DNA from: an uncultured Granulosicoccaceae bacterium
GTDB taxonomy: Bacteria; Pseudomonadota; Gammaproteobacteria; Granulosicoccales; Granulosicoccaceae
Length of the DNA: 64,000 nucleotides
Assembly: GCA_937931165.1 (NCBI GenBank)
Contig: CALHCI010000031.1
Coordinates: 62,001-126,000, forward strand
Direction of reading: 5' to 3'
Positions within the stretch are counted from its first letter, which is position 1. Each line of letters opens with the position of its first letter. The notes beneath the pieces were generated by a model that was given only the letters and a program-made list of their open reading frames with translations, had not been told where the DNA came from and searched no databases. Positions 54,560 through 63,587 of this stretch are shown one piece after another. Made by a program: the position numbers and the translations under genes.

Positions 54560-55822
54560 TCAAAATCCGCTTATCGCAAACGTAATTCTGGGCTCCTGGA
54601 TATTGCCAAATAAAACCCGGCCATCAGGGGATAAACATAGTCCGGCTATTTCCTCGCCTCTTTCGCGATTTCTGGCAACGGGCGTTAACGTGCCATCAAC
54701 CGACAATCGCTGGATCAGACAATCCCCATCATTGTCTTCGGCAAAGTAGATATCACCTGACGGCGATATGGTCAGGTTATCAGGATGGCAAAGATCTGTT
54801 GATTCGTCCGATTGCGCCAACAGGGTTAACGCGGGATTCTCATCGTTATCATCCAATTTGAAGATCTGCCCCTTACCCTTCGGCCCACCTTCAGTTGCAG
54901 CAAACACCAGCATTCCGTTAACGAACCAGCAACCTTCACCTCTTACAAAAACAGCTGCACCCGAAGCCTGTGAGTCACGGCTAACATCGATACCCGCCAT
55001 TGCATCAGGCACATCAATCCAGTCGATCGGCATTGGTTTATTGACCGCCAATTCAGATGCCTCAAGAGTGTCAGTCCCGACGATACGAAGCGCCTGCAGT
55101 TTTCCGTCAAACGGAGATTCAGGGTTTTTCGGCAGAAACCGATACAAACAGGCTTTGTCGATATCTTCAGTTAAATAACAACGACCCGTTGCAGGATCAT
55201 ACCCTGCAGCCTCATGCACGAAACGCCCATAAGCATCGATTCGTCTTGGTGTTTGCAACGAACCGGCAGACACATCGCAAAGAAATACATAACCGTGATT
55301 TTCCCCGCCATGCCGCTCAAGGGTTTCCTCACATGACAACCACCCAAACGGCGTAATGCCGCCCGCACAATTATTCCGAGTACCTGACAACACCATATTA
55401 CTTTCTGTAACTGCCAGTGTGGAAGGATCAAGTACCAGTCGGGAAACGCCACCCAGATCCGTTTTTGAATACGCATTTGCCGGCACCTCCTGTAATGAAT
55501 AAGCGCCGCGACCATCGTGAGAGCCATGATCGTCCAAATCAATCTCATGATTCCGCATCAGTATTACCTGGCCGGACTGGTCGGTAAAACAACCCATTCC
55601 ATCCGGTCGGCCGGGACTCAAGAAACCGTCGCCCAGAGTATTTCCGTTTCGGTCAATCTCGGTATAAGTTAGCCCGGGCGCAAGGTCGAGACTATCGCCA
55701 TCTTTATGAGCAAGCCGCGATAAGTTTCGGTCGGTACCGTCCTTTGCATACCCGTATAAGCTGAAAAACGGCGCTGCAAATAGCCCGGCAGCAGTCGCTT
55801 TTAGAAATCGTCGACGATCCAT
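54560..55822 (-). CDS. PhoX/DUF839-family secreted protein
   Basis: This protein of 420 residues has a Tat signal peptide (MDRRRFLKATAAGLFAAPFF). A DUF839 beta-propeller fold follows (CFTDQSGQVILMRNHEID near 80-97, NNCAGGITPFGWLSCEET near 148-165, GRCYLTEDIDKACLYRFLPK near 208-227). The family includes the calcium/iron-dependent PhoX alkaline phosphatase, and the NHE, CEE and TED acidic motifs that hold its metals are present here. ATG at 55822 follows GGGGG by about six bases. Phosphatase activity is possible but not proven. It is a single-gene unit. Confidence 0.85.
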   Translation of the reverse strand: MDRRRFLKATAAGLFAAPFFSLYGYAKDGTDRNLSRLAHKDGDSLDLAPGLTYTEIDRNGNTLGDGFLSPGRPDGMGCFTDQSGQVILMRNHEIDLDDHGSHDGRGAYSLQEVPANAYSKTDLGGVSRLVLDPSTLAVTESNMVLSGTRNNCAGGITPFGWLSCEETLERHGGENHGYVFLCDVSAGSLQTPRRIDAYGRFVHEAAGYDPATGRCYLTEDIDKACLYRFLPKNPESPFDGKLQALRIVGTDTLEASELAVNKPMPIDWIDVPDAMAGIDVSRDSQASGAAVFVRGEGCWFVNGMLVFAATEGGPKGKGQIFKLDDNDENPALTLLAQSDESTDLCHPDNLTISPSGDIYFAEDNDGDCLIQRLSVDGTLTPVARNRERGEEIAGLCLSPDGRVLFGNIQEPRITFAISGF

Positions 55823-56241
55823 CTGTTGCCCCCGTTTTCGTATCATCGATAAGACTTAACCCTTTAATGGCAGGGACCTGTCATTTCTTCAAAAGTAACA
55901 ACAATCCCCACCTGACTACCCTCTTACCACACCCTTCCCACACTGGAAAGATCTGAAAGACTGGTTGTACACCACAATCAAGCGCGGAATAACGCCTGAA
56001 GTCGTATAGGGCATTGCCAACGGGCACATACAAACTATTGACGCCCACCGATACCGTTTCAGCGTATCGCAGTAAACAGGCACTGCAGGTATAGCAAAAT
56101 GGCGTGATCAAACCCGACTGCAGCTCACCCGAACCGAATGTTTGATCGCTGACATTCGGTTGCAAAACACGCTTAGAAGGCTGTGACTAAAACACCATAG
56201 AAGTGCGGTATATTAGGCGTAACTGAACCTTGAGATACACC
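55823..56241. other. Divergent intergenic region before the desulfurase-like gene
   Basis: About 420 bases separate the PhoX-like and class V genes. A minus-strand frame at 55881-56165 has no ribosome binding site and no similarity pattern, and is not called. TATATT at about 56209 (plus strand) is a possible -10 for the downstream gene, without a good -35. Confidence 0.35.
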
Positions 56242-57483
56242 ATGTTATCCAACCACCTCGACACTGATTTTGTCCGGGCCAGTTTCCCGACTTTTGCCGA
56301 ACCACTGGCGGCGAAAACCGCCTTCTTCGAAAACGCCGGCGGCAGTTATGTGGCAGGGGCAGTACTTGACAAACTAATGCACTTTTACCGGGTTAACAAA
56401 GTCCAGCCCTATGGCGAGTGTGAGATTCTGAAAACCGCCGGTACACAGATGGATGCCGGGCGGCAGACGATGGCTGACCTGCTCGGGGTCCCGGTTGGTA
56501 ACCTCACACTCGGTGCCTCAACCACACAAAATTTCAACACGCTGGCATTTGCCTGCGCCTCACTGGTGAGCAGTGGCTCTGAAGTAATTGTCACTGATCA
56601 GGATCATGAAGCTAACATCGGTGCCTGGGAGCGGCTTTGCCAGCGACAGGGGGCCACACTCAAGACATGGTCAATTAATCCTGAAACCTGCGAGCTTGAA
56701 CTGGATGACTTTGAAAAACTGCTGAGCCCGAAAACTGCAGTAGTGTGCATGACACACAGTTCCAATATTGTCGGTACGATAAACCCGGTTGAGGAAGTCA
56801 TTAAAAAAGCCCGTGCTGTTGGCAGTAAAGTAATCATAGACGGGGTTTCTTTCGCACCACATCAGTGGCCGGATATTCCAACACTGCAGCCGGATGCCTA
56901 CGCGTTTAGCAGTTACAAGACCTATGCAACACATCTGGGAGTCATGTACGTTGCCGATAATCTTCTAAAAGCGATTGACCCGCAGTGTCATTACTTCAAC
57001 CATGGTTACCCGCAAAAATTACTGGATTCCGCCGGACCGGATCACGCTGCTATCGCTGCACTCGATGGGTTAGGTGATTATTTTACGAAAAGCTATGCGC
57101 ACCACTTTGATACCGACAATCTTTCCCTCTACCAGAAAACACAAAAGGTTTCAGGACTGATGCACGCTCATGAGTCTGAACTGTGTAGCCAATTGCTGGA
57201 AGGCATTAACGATCTACCAATACGTATCTATGGCAGAAATACCGTTGACGGTCGCGAGGCGAATGTTGCGCTAACTTCTACCAAAAAGACCTCCGCGGCA
57301 CTATCAAAAGCGCTGGCAGAAAAAGATATTGCTGCCGGACACGGTCACTTTTACGCGCTAAGATTGCTACAAAAAGCCGGTGTCAAAGACACTGACGACG
57401 GTGTATTGAGAATCAGCTTTAGTCACTACAACAATACCGATGACGTCGATCGCGTTATCTCTGTGTTACGTTCAATGCATTAA
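56242..57483 (+). CDS. Cysteine desulfurase-like PLP enzyme lacking the catalytic cysteine
   Basis: This protein of 413 residues is a class V fold-type I enzyme of the desulfurase-like TIGR01976 group. It has the histidine-containing DQDHEANIGAWERL (about 116-129) and THSSNIVGTINPVEEV. The PLP lysine is K226 in SSYKTYATHLG. The region where IscS/SufS-type enzymes carry their persulfide cysteine reads AGHGHFYALRLL, with no cysteine. It may therefore act on a different substrate as a lyase, desulfurase-like enzyme or transaminase. ATG at 56242 is preferred over a TTG four codons upstream. It is the first gene of a three-gene unit. Confidence 0.85.
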   Translation: MLSNHLDTDFVRASFPTFAEPLAAKTAFFENAGGSYVAGAVLDKLMHFYRVNKVQPYGECEILKTAGTQMDAGRQTMADLLGVPVGNLTLGASTTQNFNTLAFACASLVSSGSEVIVTDQDHEANIGAWERLCQRQGATLKTWSINPETCELELDDFEKLLSPKTAVVCMTHSSNIVGTINPVEEVIKKARAVGSKVIIDGVSFAPHQWPDIPTLQPDAYAFSSYKTYATHLGVMYVADNLLKAIDPQCHYFNHGYPQKLLDSAGPDHAAIAALDGLGDYFTKSYAHHFDTDNLSLYQKTQKVSGLMHAHESELCSQLLEGINDLPIRIYGRNTVDGREANVALTSTKKTSAALSKALAEKDIAAGHGHFYALRLLQKAGVKDTDDGVLRISFSHYNNTDDVDRVISVLRSMH

Positions 57484-57496
57484 ACCCGGAGTATTC

Positions 57497-58432
57497 ATGA
57501 ACGAGCTACAAATCAGCCTGACCGGCAAGATCACCGACACCAATTTTGCAGAGTGGAAAGAAGATCTGTTAAAGCAGATTCGAAGCAGCAAGCGGGAACT
57601 CACCACTGACGATGATTTTGCGCTGGCAGAAACTGATGTTAAAACGCTTAAAGCCGGTGAAAAATCATTAAAGGCGGCCAAACAGTCTGCGTTAGAGCAG
57701 GCCGCAGAAATCAACAAATTGTTTGACGCCATTGATGAAGTCAGTGAAGAAGCACGGCAGGCCCGCCTGACACTTGAACGACAGATCAAAAGTCGCAAAG
57801 AGGAAATTCGCGACGAAATTGTTGATGCCGGTATGCAGGAGATTGAAGACTTTATCGCAGAGCAAAGCGACAACTTTGCTGCCGTAAACAAAGAACGTTT
57901 TATGACACGCTCTGACCTTGAGTCTTTCACAAAAGGTAAACGTGGCACCAGCAGCATGCAAAAGGCTGTTGATGAAGCAGTAACCGGTGTAAAGCACCGT
58001 GTACAGGCGCGAGCCACCATGATCAAAGCAAATGAAGGCGTACTGGATAACATCGATGCGGAATTCACTTCACTTTTTCAGGATCAAAGTTCACTGCTTG
58101 GCATGGAATCCGAAGCGCTTGAAACAACCATTAAAGAACGCATTGACTACTATAAAAAAGAACAGGAAAGGCTTGCCAAAGAGAAAAAGCCAGCCCCAGC
58201 CCTAGAGCTAGAGCCAGAAGAAGTAGCAGAAGAAACCACTGAAGATGATGAAATACCTGAGCCGCAGGTAAAACCCGAATCAAAACCCGCCGGTGCACCG
58301 GTTGAAGGTCGATTTATCATCTCCATAGAAGTCTTTGCCGATGAAGCAGACGCTACCGAATTTCTCGATGAGTTGGAAGGTCGTTTTGCAGACCGGGAGA
58401 TCGTTGGGGAAATTCAGTTAAGTGATGGCTGA
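57497..58432 (+). CDS. Phage-type DUF1351-like coiled-coil protein
   Basis: The protein of about 311 residues starts with a beta-strand pattern, then long charged coiled coil (residues about 15-115). The order is that of phage DUF1351 proteins (ELTTDDDFALAETDVKTLKAGEKSLK, then a QIKSRKEEIRDEI segment). A helical middle follows, then an acidic Pro/Glu-rich linker (about 225-275, ELEPEEVAEETTEDDE) and a small alpha/beta end (RFIISIEVFADEADATEFLDEL). In phages such proteins sit near recombination genes, but none is present here. GGAG lies five bases before the ATG and it follows the class V gene by 13 bases. The domain call is by eye and moderate. Confidence 0.55.
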   Translation: MNELQISLTGKITDTNFAEWKEDLLKQIRSSKRELTTDDDFALAETDVKTLKAGEKSLKAAKQSALEQAAEINKLFDAIDEVSEEARQARLTLERQIKSRKEEIRDEIVDAGMQEIEDFIAEQSDNFAAVNKERFMTRSDLESFTKGKRGTSSMQKAVDEAVTGVKHRVQARATMIKANEGVLDNIDAEFTSLFQDQSSLLGMESEALETTIKERIDYYKKEQERLAKEKKPAPALELEPEEVAEETTEDDEIPEPQVKPESKPAGAPVEGRFIISIEVFADEADATEFLDELEGRFADREIVGEIQLSDG

Positions 58433-58468
58433 AATCGTCAACCACCACTGCACACAAGCAACACAGAT

Positions 58469-58963
58469 ATGATTATCACACAAGAGGCACTGACGACCAC
58501 ACTGGCGCAGCTCGAATCATCAAGTCAACCCGAAAGAGCGCAGCTCGCAGATCTCGTTAAAGATAAACAACCTCATCTGTTTGACATGATCCTGATGCAG
58601 AAAGACATGGGAGCAACGCTTGAAACCATGGACGTGCTAATGGAGATACTGTTAGTTTCACAACTGGCCACTGAAGCGACTGGCGCCTGTGTCAATCGCG
58701 TTACAGACGAACAAATGATCACCGCCCTGAACCGCTTTGTTAGTGAAATTGGGTTTGCCTCAGACCTGACACCTGCCTTGTTGAAAGACTCAATACAACA
58801 ATACCGTGAGAATCATCGTGAACCGTTGTTGTTTCGATGGGCGCTGCAACAAATGACTGAAGCCGGCCTTACCGATTTTGGTTCAGAACAACAATCCGCG
58901 TTGCTTGCCGGCTGTACACTCGTCAATTGCATCACCGCATCAACTGTTTCCAATGACAAATAA
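58469..58963 (+). CDS. Helical protein of unknown function
   Basis: This protein of 164 residues appears all-helical and acidic, with no signal peptide and no membrane helix (MILMQKDMGATLETMDVLMEILLVSQLA, YRENHREPLLFRWALQQMTEAG). Four cysteines are scattered through it. I do not recognise the family. It follows the coiled-coil protein by 36 bases in the same direction, so it likely belongs to the same unit. No ribosome binding site is clear. It may be the third part of a small module with the two genes before it. Confidence 0.6.
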   Translation: MIITQEALTTTLAQLESSSQPERAQLADLVKDKQPHLFDMILMQKDMGATLETMDVLMEILLVSQLATEATGACVNRVTDEQMITALNRFVSEIGFASDLTPALLKDSIQQYRENHREPLLFRWALQQMTEAGLTDFGSEQQSALLAGCTLVNCITASTVSNDK

Positions 58964-59080
58964 TCAGACGAAACAGACACCACAGGGTTTTCAAGAGCGC
59001 ATCGCCAGACATTTCCTATATGATGCTACCAACTCCTAACGGTTATCTTCAGCACGATACACAGGCATGAGCTCATTAAC

Positions 59081-60310
59081 ATGACTTCTCAGGCGGGCAG
59101 CAAAGTCCTGAAATACATTGAAATGCTTGCACAGATTTCACAGGAAGACGGCAAGCTCACGCGCTTGTCGCTGACAGAACAGCACAAGCAGGCTAATGCG
59201 CTGGTCGGTATTCTGATGGAAAGCGCAGGCATGCAGGTGCGCACTGATGCCATGGGCAATATTATCGGCAGGCTGGAGGGGTCTTCAGACAAGCGCGCCT
59301 TGTTGTTGGGCTCGCATCTCGATTCGGTAAGAGATGCCGGTAAGTTTGATGGCCCGCTGGGAGTAGTTGCACCGATTGTCTGTCTGGAGCTTTTAGCCAG
59401 GCAAGGTATTACGCTGCCATATGCCGTCGAGATTATCGGTTTCTGTGATGAGGAGGGCGTGCGATTTCCATCGACACTGCTTGGTTCCCGCGCGCTGGCT
59501 GGAACCCTAAAACCTGAAGTACTTGACGAGCGCGATGCTGACAACATCAGTATTGGCAAGGCATTGAAAGCGTTTGGACAGGACCCGTCAGAATTTGCCA
59601 GCGCACAACGCAAGCCTGAGGAGTTTCTGGGCTTTGTTGAAGTGCATATTGAACAGGGGCCGGTGCTTGAAGGCGAAAACCTGCCGGTTGGTCTGGTCAC
59701 GGCCATCGCAGGTGCGGCACGCTATACGGTATCCGTTACCGGCATGGCAGGGCACGCCGGTACCGTGCCAATGGGCTTACGAAAAGATGCGCTGGTGGCC
59801 GCATCAGAATGCATTGTTGCCATTGAACAAATCTGTCTGTCACTGCCTGATGTGGTCGGCACGGTAGGCATGATTCAGTGCCAGCCCGGTGCCGGCAATG
59901 TGATTCCGGGACTGGTGGATTTTTCACTCGATTTACGTTCCAGCCAGGACAGCGTTCGTGATGACGCAGAACAACAGATTTACGCTGCCATGGATGAAAT
60001 CGCCAGAAAACGCCTGGTGACTATAGATGCGCAGAAAACCTATCAGGCTGCAGGGGTTACCTGTGACAGCTGGCTGAACGGGCAGCTTGGCCATGCAATA
60101 ACAAATTCGGGTTACCAGCTGCGGTCATTACCAAGCGGTGCCGGCCACGATGCCATGGCGCTGGCAGACCTCACCCGGATAGCTATGCTGTTTGTGCGTT
60201 GTACCGGCGGCATCAGTCATCATCCGGATGAAAACATCACCGTTGAAGATGCAGAGGCGACGGTACAAGTATTGATGCGATTACTGACAGACTTCAATCC
60301 CGATGCCTGA
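59081..60310 (+). CDS. allC: Allantoate amidohydrolase (M20 family)
   Basis: This 409-residue metal-dependent amidohydrolase removes ammonia and CO2 from allantoate to give ureidoglycine. The M20 core is complete: LGSHLDSVRDAGKFDG (metal-binding His and Asp, about 79-94), FCDEEGVRFP (about 124-133), VEVHIEQGPVLE (about 189-200), GHAGTVPMG and a final SHHPDENIT histidine near 385. N-carbamoyl amino acid hydrolases share this pattern. The neighbouring carbamate kinase, ureidoglycine aminotransferase and DUF1116 genes favour the allantoate role. It starts the purine-nitrogen cluster and ends 26 bases before the kinase gene. Confidence 0.85.
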   Translation: MTSQAGSKVLKYIEMLAQISQEDGKLTRLSLTEQHKQANALVGILMESAGMQVRTDAMGNIIGRLEGSSDKRALLLGSHLDSVRDAGKFDGPLGVVAPIVCLELLARQGITLPYAVEIIGFCDEEGVRFPSTLLGSRALAGTLKPEVLDERDADNISIGKALKAFGQDPSEFASAQRKPEEFLGFVEVHIEQGPVLEGENLPVGLVTAIAGAARYTVSVTGMAGHAGTVPMGLRKDALVAASECIVAIEQICLSLPDVVGTVGMIQCQPGAGNVIPGLVDFSLDLRSSQDSVRDDAEQQIYAAMDEIARKRLVTIDAQKTYQAAGVTCDSWLNGQLGHAITNSGYQLRSLPSGAGHDAMALADLTRIAMLFVRCTGGISHHPDENITVEDAEATVQVLMRLLTDFNPDA

Positions 60311-60336
60311 AACCCACCCTTGAGCCTGCAATTCGA

Positions 60337-61296
60337 ATGAATAAAGACCGCATACTCATCGCTATCGGTGGCAATGCCATTCACCCGACGCGCCGCCCCG
60401 GCACGGTGGAACAGCAGATTGAGTTTGCGGTTAAAACCGGTAACGCGCTGCTGCCGATTCTTACCCGGGACAATCAGCTGGTGATTACCCACGGCAACGG
60501 TCCGGTGGTAGGCAAGATTCTGATGCGTCAGATTCTCTCGCGTGATGCAGTGCCCCCGATGAGTATGGATGTTTGTGTCGCACACAGTCAGGGCGGCATT
60601 GCCTACCTGCTTATGCAGAACCTTGAAAACGCACTGCGTAATGTCGGCAACCCGCGACACGTGGTTTGTCTGCTGACTCAGGTTGAAGTTGACCCCGACG
60701 ACCCGGCATTTGCCAACCCCACCAAGCCGGTTGGTTCTTTTTACAGCGAACGCGACGCGCAGGATATTGGTCAAAAGCTCGGCTGGACAATGAAAGAAGA
60801 CGCCGGTCGAGGCTGGCGTTATGTGGTGCCCTCACCGCGCCCGAAACATATTGTAGATATCTCACTGATTGAGACCATCGCCAACAGTGGTGCAGTGGTG
60901 ATTGCCGGAGGTGGTGGCGGTATTCCGGTGGTGCGCAATGCCGACGGCACCCGCCATGGTGTCGAAGCGGTGATCGACAAAGACCTCAGCTCTGCCCACA
61001 TGGCCAATGTGCTTGGCATTGAAACACTGATGATTCTAACCGCGGTAGATAAAGTCTATATCAACTTTGGCCAGGACAATCAGCAGGCACTGGCAGACGT
61101 CAGCCTCGATGAAGTGGTCAGCTTGTTTGACAATGGTGAGTTTGCCGATGGCAGCATGGGGCCGAAAGTCGAGGCGTGTATCAACTTTTTACGCGGTGGC
61201 GGCAAACGCGCTGTAATCGCTCACCTTGACGATGCCGAAGCAGCACTACAAGGTACGGCTGGCACACAAATCACATTGAACCGTACCTCTACATAA
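60337..61296 (+). CDS. arcC: Carbamate kinase
   Basis: This 319-residue amino-acid-kinase-fold enzyme converts carbamoyl phosphate and ADP to ATP and carbamate. It has RILIAIGGNAIHPTRRPGT (about 4-22), VITHGNGPVVGKILMRQ (about 49-65), VVIAGGGGGIPVV near 189-201 and the DKVYINFG loop. The N-terminal GGNA motif and the lysine-rich GSMGPKVEAC segment near 270 are diagnostic. In this cluster its substrate is expected to come from oxamate carbamoyltransferase, equivalent to the E. coli allK (ybcF) gene product. Confidence 0.93.
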   Translation: MNKDRILIAIGGNAIHPTRRPGTVEQQIEFAVKTGNALLPILTRDNQLVITHGNGPVVGKILMRQILSRDAVPPMSMDVCVAHSQGGIAYLLMQNLENALRNVGNPRHVVCLLTQVEVDPDDPAFANPTKPVGSFYSERDAQDIGQKLGWTMKEDAGRGWRYVVPSPRPKHIVDISLIETIANSGAVVIAGGGGGIPVVRNADGTRHGVEAVIDKDLSSAHMANVLGIETLMILTAVDKVYINFGQDNQQALADVSLDEVVSLFDNGEFADGSMGPKVEACINFLRGGGKRAVIAHLDDAEAALQGTAGTQITLNRTST

Positions 61297-61348
61297 GCGC
61301 CATTGCACTGCGTTCGAATTTGCGCTGCGAATGCACAACAATTGATGT

Positions 61349-61374
61349 TTTACCAAAATAGTTTACCAAAATAG
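61349..61374. repeat. Two perfect tandem copies of a 13-base unit
   Basis: TTTACCAAAATAG occurs at 61349-61361 and 61362-61374 between the carbamate kinase and lipoprotein genes. It may be slippage, or a paired binding site. Confidence 0.7.
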
Positions 61375-61451
61375 ACTCGAAAATATTGATCGCATCACTG
61401 ACCAACATTTACGGTCTGATCTTAATCATCAGTGAATCTCTTCGCACTTAT

Positions 61452-61463
61452 CCACTTAAGTGG
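61452..61463. promoter_or_regulatory. Perfect 12-base palindrome, possible operator
   Basis: CCACTTAAGTGG is a perfect palindrome about 100 bases before the lipoprotein start at 61561. It could bind a dimeric regulator. No promoter elements close by are convincing. Confidence 0.35.
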
Positions 61464-61560
61464 CCTAAAAACCGTCAAAAACTTACCACGGAGTACTTTA
61501 AGGCGTTTGGTTGCTGCCGCCATTCCTTGCAGTAGTTTACTTAAGCAAAAGGAGTCAGCA

Positions 61561-62106
61561 ATGAAGTATTTTCCAGTCGCCCTCGCCTGTACCTTGGCAG
61601 GTACCCTGACACTGTCCGCATGTGGCGGTTCTGATAACTCACCAGCCCTCGCAGCCGCTGTCCCTCCACCCGGTGGTATGGACGGTACGTGGCACGCATC
61701 CACAATTTCAGATGGAAACGGCAACACCGTCAACCTCCCGACCGGTGATTTTTATCTGGTGCTCAGCAACAGCAACGAAAATCCTATGCGTTCAACGATG
61801 TACATGATGAGCGACACACAGAACTGTCTCGACAAGATTACCAGTAACATGACTCACATCGGCAATGATCGATACCGGGACGAAGCGGGTGATGTGGGCC
61901 GAATCGCCGCCAGCAGCAACACACTGGCAATGTCTTTCACTGAAGACGGTCTGACACTTACGATCAATATGAGCATTGACACCACTATTGTCGAAGCGGA
62001 TTTACCGGTGTGCGGCGTACAGAATGACGATGGCGGATTGCTGCAGAACGATCAGCCAGAGGTCAGACCAATGCAATCCATGTTTGATTTCGCAAACGGC
62101 CAGTAA
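61561..62106 (+). CDS. Lipoprotein of unknown function
   Basis: This protein of 181 residues has a lipoprotein signal peptide with the lipobox LSAC ending at C21. It is followed by a short Ala/Pro linker and a small beta-rich domain (GTWHASTISDGNGNTVNLPTG, MSFTEDGLTLTINMSIDTT). AGGAG lies six bases before the ATG, which is the decisive start signal; a longer frame upstream lacks it. It has no similarity that I recognise. It interrupts the purine cluster between the carbamate kinase and the aminotransferase, with its own upstream region, so it may not belong to it. Confidence 0.8.
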   Translation: MKYFPVALACTLAGTLTLSACGGSDNSPALAAAVPPPGGMDGTWHASTISDGNGNTVNLPTGDFYLVLSNSNENPMRSTMYMMSDTQNCLDKITSNMTHIGNDRYRDEAGDVGRIAASSNTLAMSFTEDGLTLTINMSIDTTIVEADLPVCGVQNDDGGLLQNDQPEVRPMQSMFDFANGQ

Positions 62107-62141
62107 TACCAGGCGACTGGCTTGCACAATCCAGGGCGTCG

Positions 62142-62159
62142 CGGCTCACTGAAGAGCCG
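62142..62159 (+). terminator. Small hairpin behind the lipoprotein gene
   Basis: CGGCTC (62142-62147) pairs with GAGCCG (62154-62159) over ACTGAA. There is no T-run. Confidence 0.3.
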
Positions 62160-62331
62160 GCGTCGCTCCAGGCAACACACCACAAATACACCCGCCACAG
62201 GTTTCAACTCTCAAAAACCTGCTGTACCGCTAAATGTCACACAGCCATATTGGTTTCTGCTTACATATTAGGTTCATTCACGCCGTACTTCATATTATGA
62301 TGTATGAAATTAGCCTTTGGCACGGTGTGAC

Positions 62332-63585
62332 ATGCAAGAATTCTTCGACGATTTAAACCCGCCTGTCAGGCGCCTGATGGGCCCGGGCCCGGTAGAGGTA
62401 GACCCGCGCGTGTTAAACGCGATGTCAATGCCGATGCTGGGGCAGTTTGACCCGCACTTTACCGAGAACATGAATGAAATCATGTCTCTGTATCGCGGTA
62501 TTTTCTGCACCCAAAACGAATGGACACTGCTGGTAGACGGCACAGCACGCGCCGGTATTGAAGCGCTGATGGTATCAGTGCTTTCTCCAGGCGATAAAAT
62601 TCTGGTACCGGTATTCGGACGTTTCGGGCATCTGCTCAGTGAAATCGCCACCCGCTGCCGCGCCGAGGTTGTCACCATCCATACGGAATGGGGCACGGTG
62701 TTCGAACCGCAACAAATCGAAGACGCCATCAAAAAGCATCAGCCTAAAGTACTTGCCTGTGTGCAGGGAGATACCTCCACCACCATGGCGCAACCGCTGA
62801 ATGAGATCGGTAAAATCTGTCGCGCCCATGATGTATTGATCTGTGTCGATGCCACCGCCTCGATTACCGGCATGCCGCTGCTCACTGACGACTGGCAGAT
62901 TGACGGTGTCACTGCAGGTTTGCAGAAATGCCTGTCCGGCCCGCCGGGTATCGCCCCCATAACAATCAATGATCGCATCGCTTCACTGGTACGTTCACGC
63001 AAGCACATTGAAGAGGGCATTCGACCCGACGACTACGAAGCCGCCGATGGTGAAATGATTCAGTCCAACTACTTTGATCTCTCGATGATTATGGATTACT
63101 GGAGTCCGGCACGCCTCAATCATCACACAGAAGCGACCTCCATGTTGTATGCTGCACGTGAGTGCGCACGCATCGTATTAAAGGAAGGCTGGGACAAACG
63201 TTTTGCCAGACACAGCCAGACCAGTGAAGCACTGGTCAACGGGCTGAGTGCCATGGATCTAAAAGTGTTTGGTGATCTTAACAACAAAATGCCTAACGTC
63301 ACCGGTGTGTATATTCCATCAACTGTTGAAGGTGATAAGGTTCGCGGCGAAATGCTCAGCGACTACGGCATAGAGATCGGTACCTCGTTCGGTCCGTTGC
63401 ACGGCAAGATTTGGCGTATCGGTACCATGGGCTTCGGCTGTCGTAAAGATAACGTACTGGCGTGTCTGGCGGCACTTGAAATGACACTGCGTCGCAATGG
63501 TCACAGTGCAGCTCCCGGGGCAGGCGTTGATGCGGCACTGGCGGTGTACAACAACGAACGGCACGCTACCAAAATGGCCAGTTGA
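62332..63585 (+). CDS. pucG: (S)-ureidoglycine-glyoxylate aminotransferase
   Basis: This class V aminotransferase of 417 residues moves the amino group of ureidoglycine to glyoxylate, giving oxalurate and glycine. It matches PucG of Bacillus: LMGPGPVEVDPRVL (about 15-28), LVDGTARAGIEALM near 67-80, PVFGRFGHLLSEI near 94-106, and GDTSTTMAQPLNEIG near 145-159. The PLP lysine is K199 (GLQKCLSGPPG). The general alanine-glyoxylate aminotransferase fold is shared, but these motifs favour the ureidoglycine enzyme. ATG at 62332 is preferred over a TTG five codons upstream. The stop is two bases from the next start. Confidence 0.88.
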   Translation: MQEFFDDLNPPVRRLMGPGPVEVDPRVLNAMSMPMLGQFDPHFTENMNEIMSLYRGIFCTQNEWTLLVDGTARAGIEALMVSVLSPGDKILVPVFGRFGHLLSEIATRCRAEVVTIHTEWGTVFEPQQIEDAIKKHQPKVLACVQGDTSTTMAQPLNEIGKICRAHDVLICVDATASITGMPLLTDDWQIDGVTAGLQKCLSGPPGIAPITINDRIASLVRSRKHIEEGIRPDDYEAADGEMIQSNYFDLSMIMDYWSPARLNHHTEATSMLYAARECARIVLKEGWDKRFARHSQTSEALVNGLSAMDLKVFGDLNNKMPNVTGVYIPSTVEGDKVRGEMLSDYGIEIGTSFGPLHGKIWRIGTMGFGCRKDNVLACLAALEMTLRRNGHSAAPGAGVDAALAVYNNERHATKMAS

Positions 63586-63587
63586 AT

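Noticed and set aside
55881-56165. Minus-strand frame of 94 residues between the PhoX-like and class V genes
   Set aside because: No ribosome binding site or domain pattern; chance frame.
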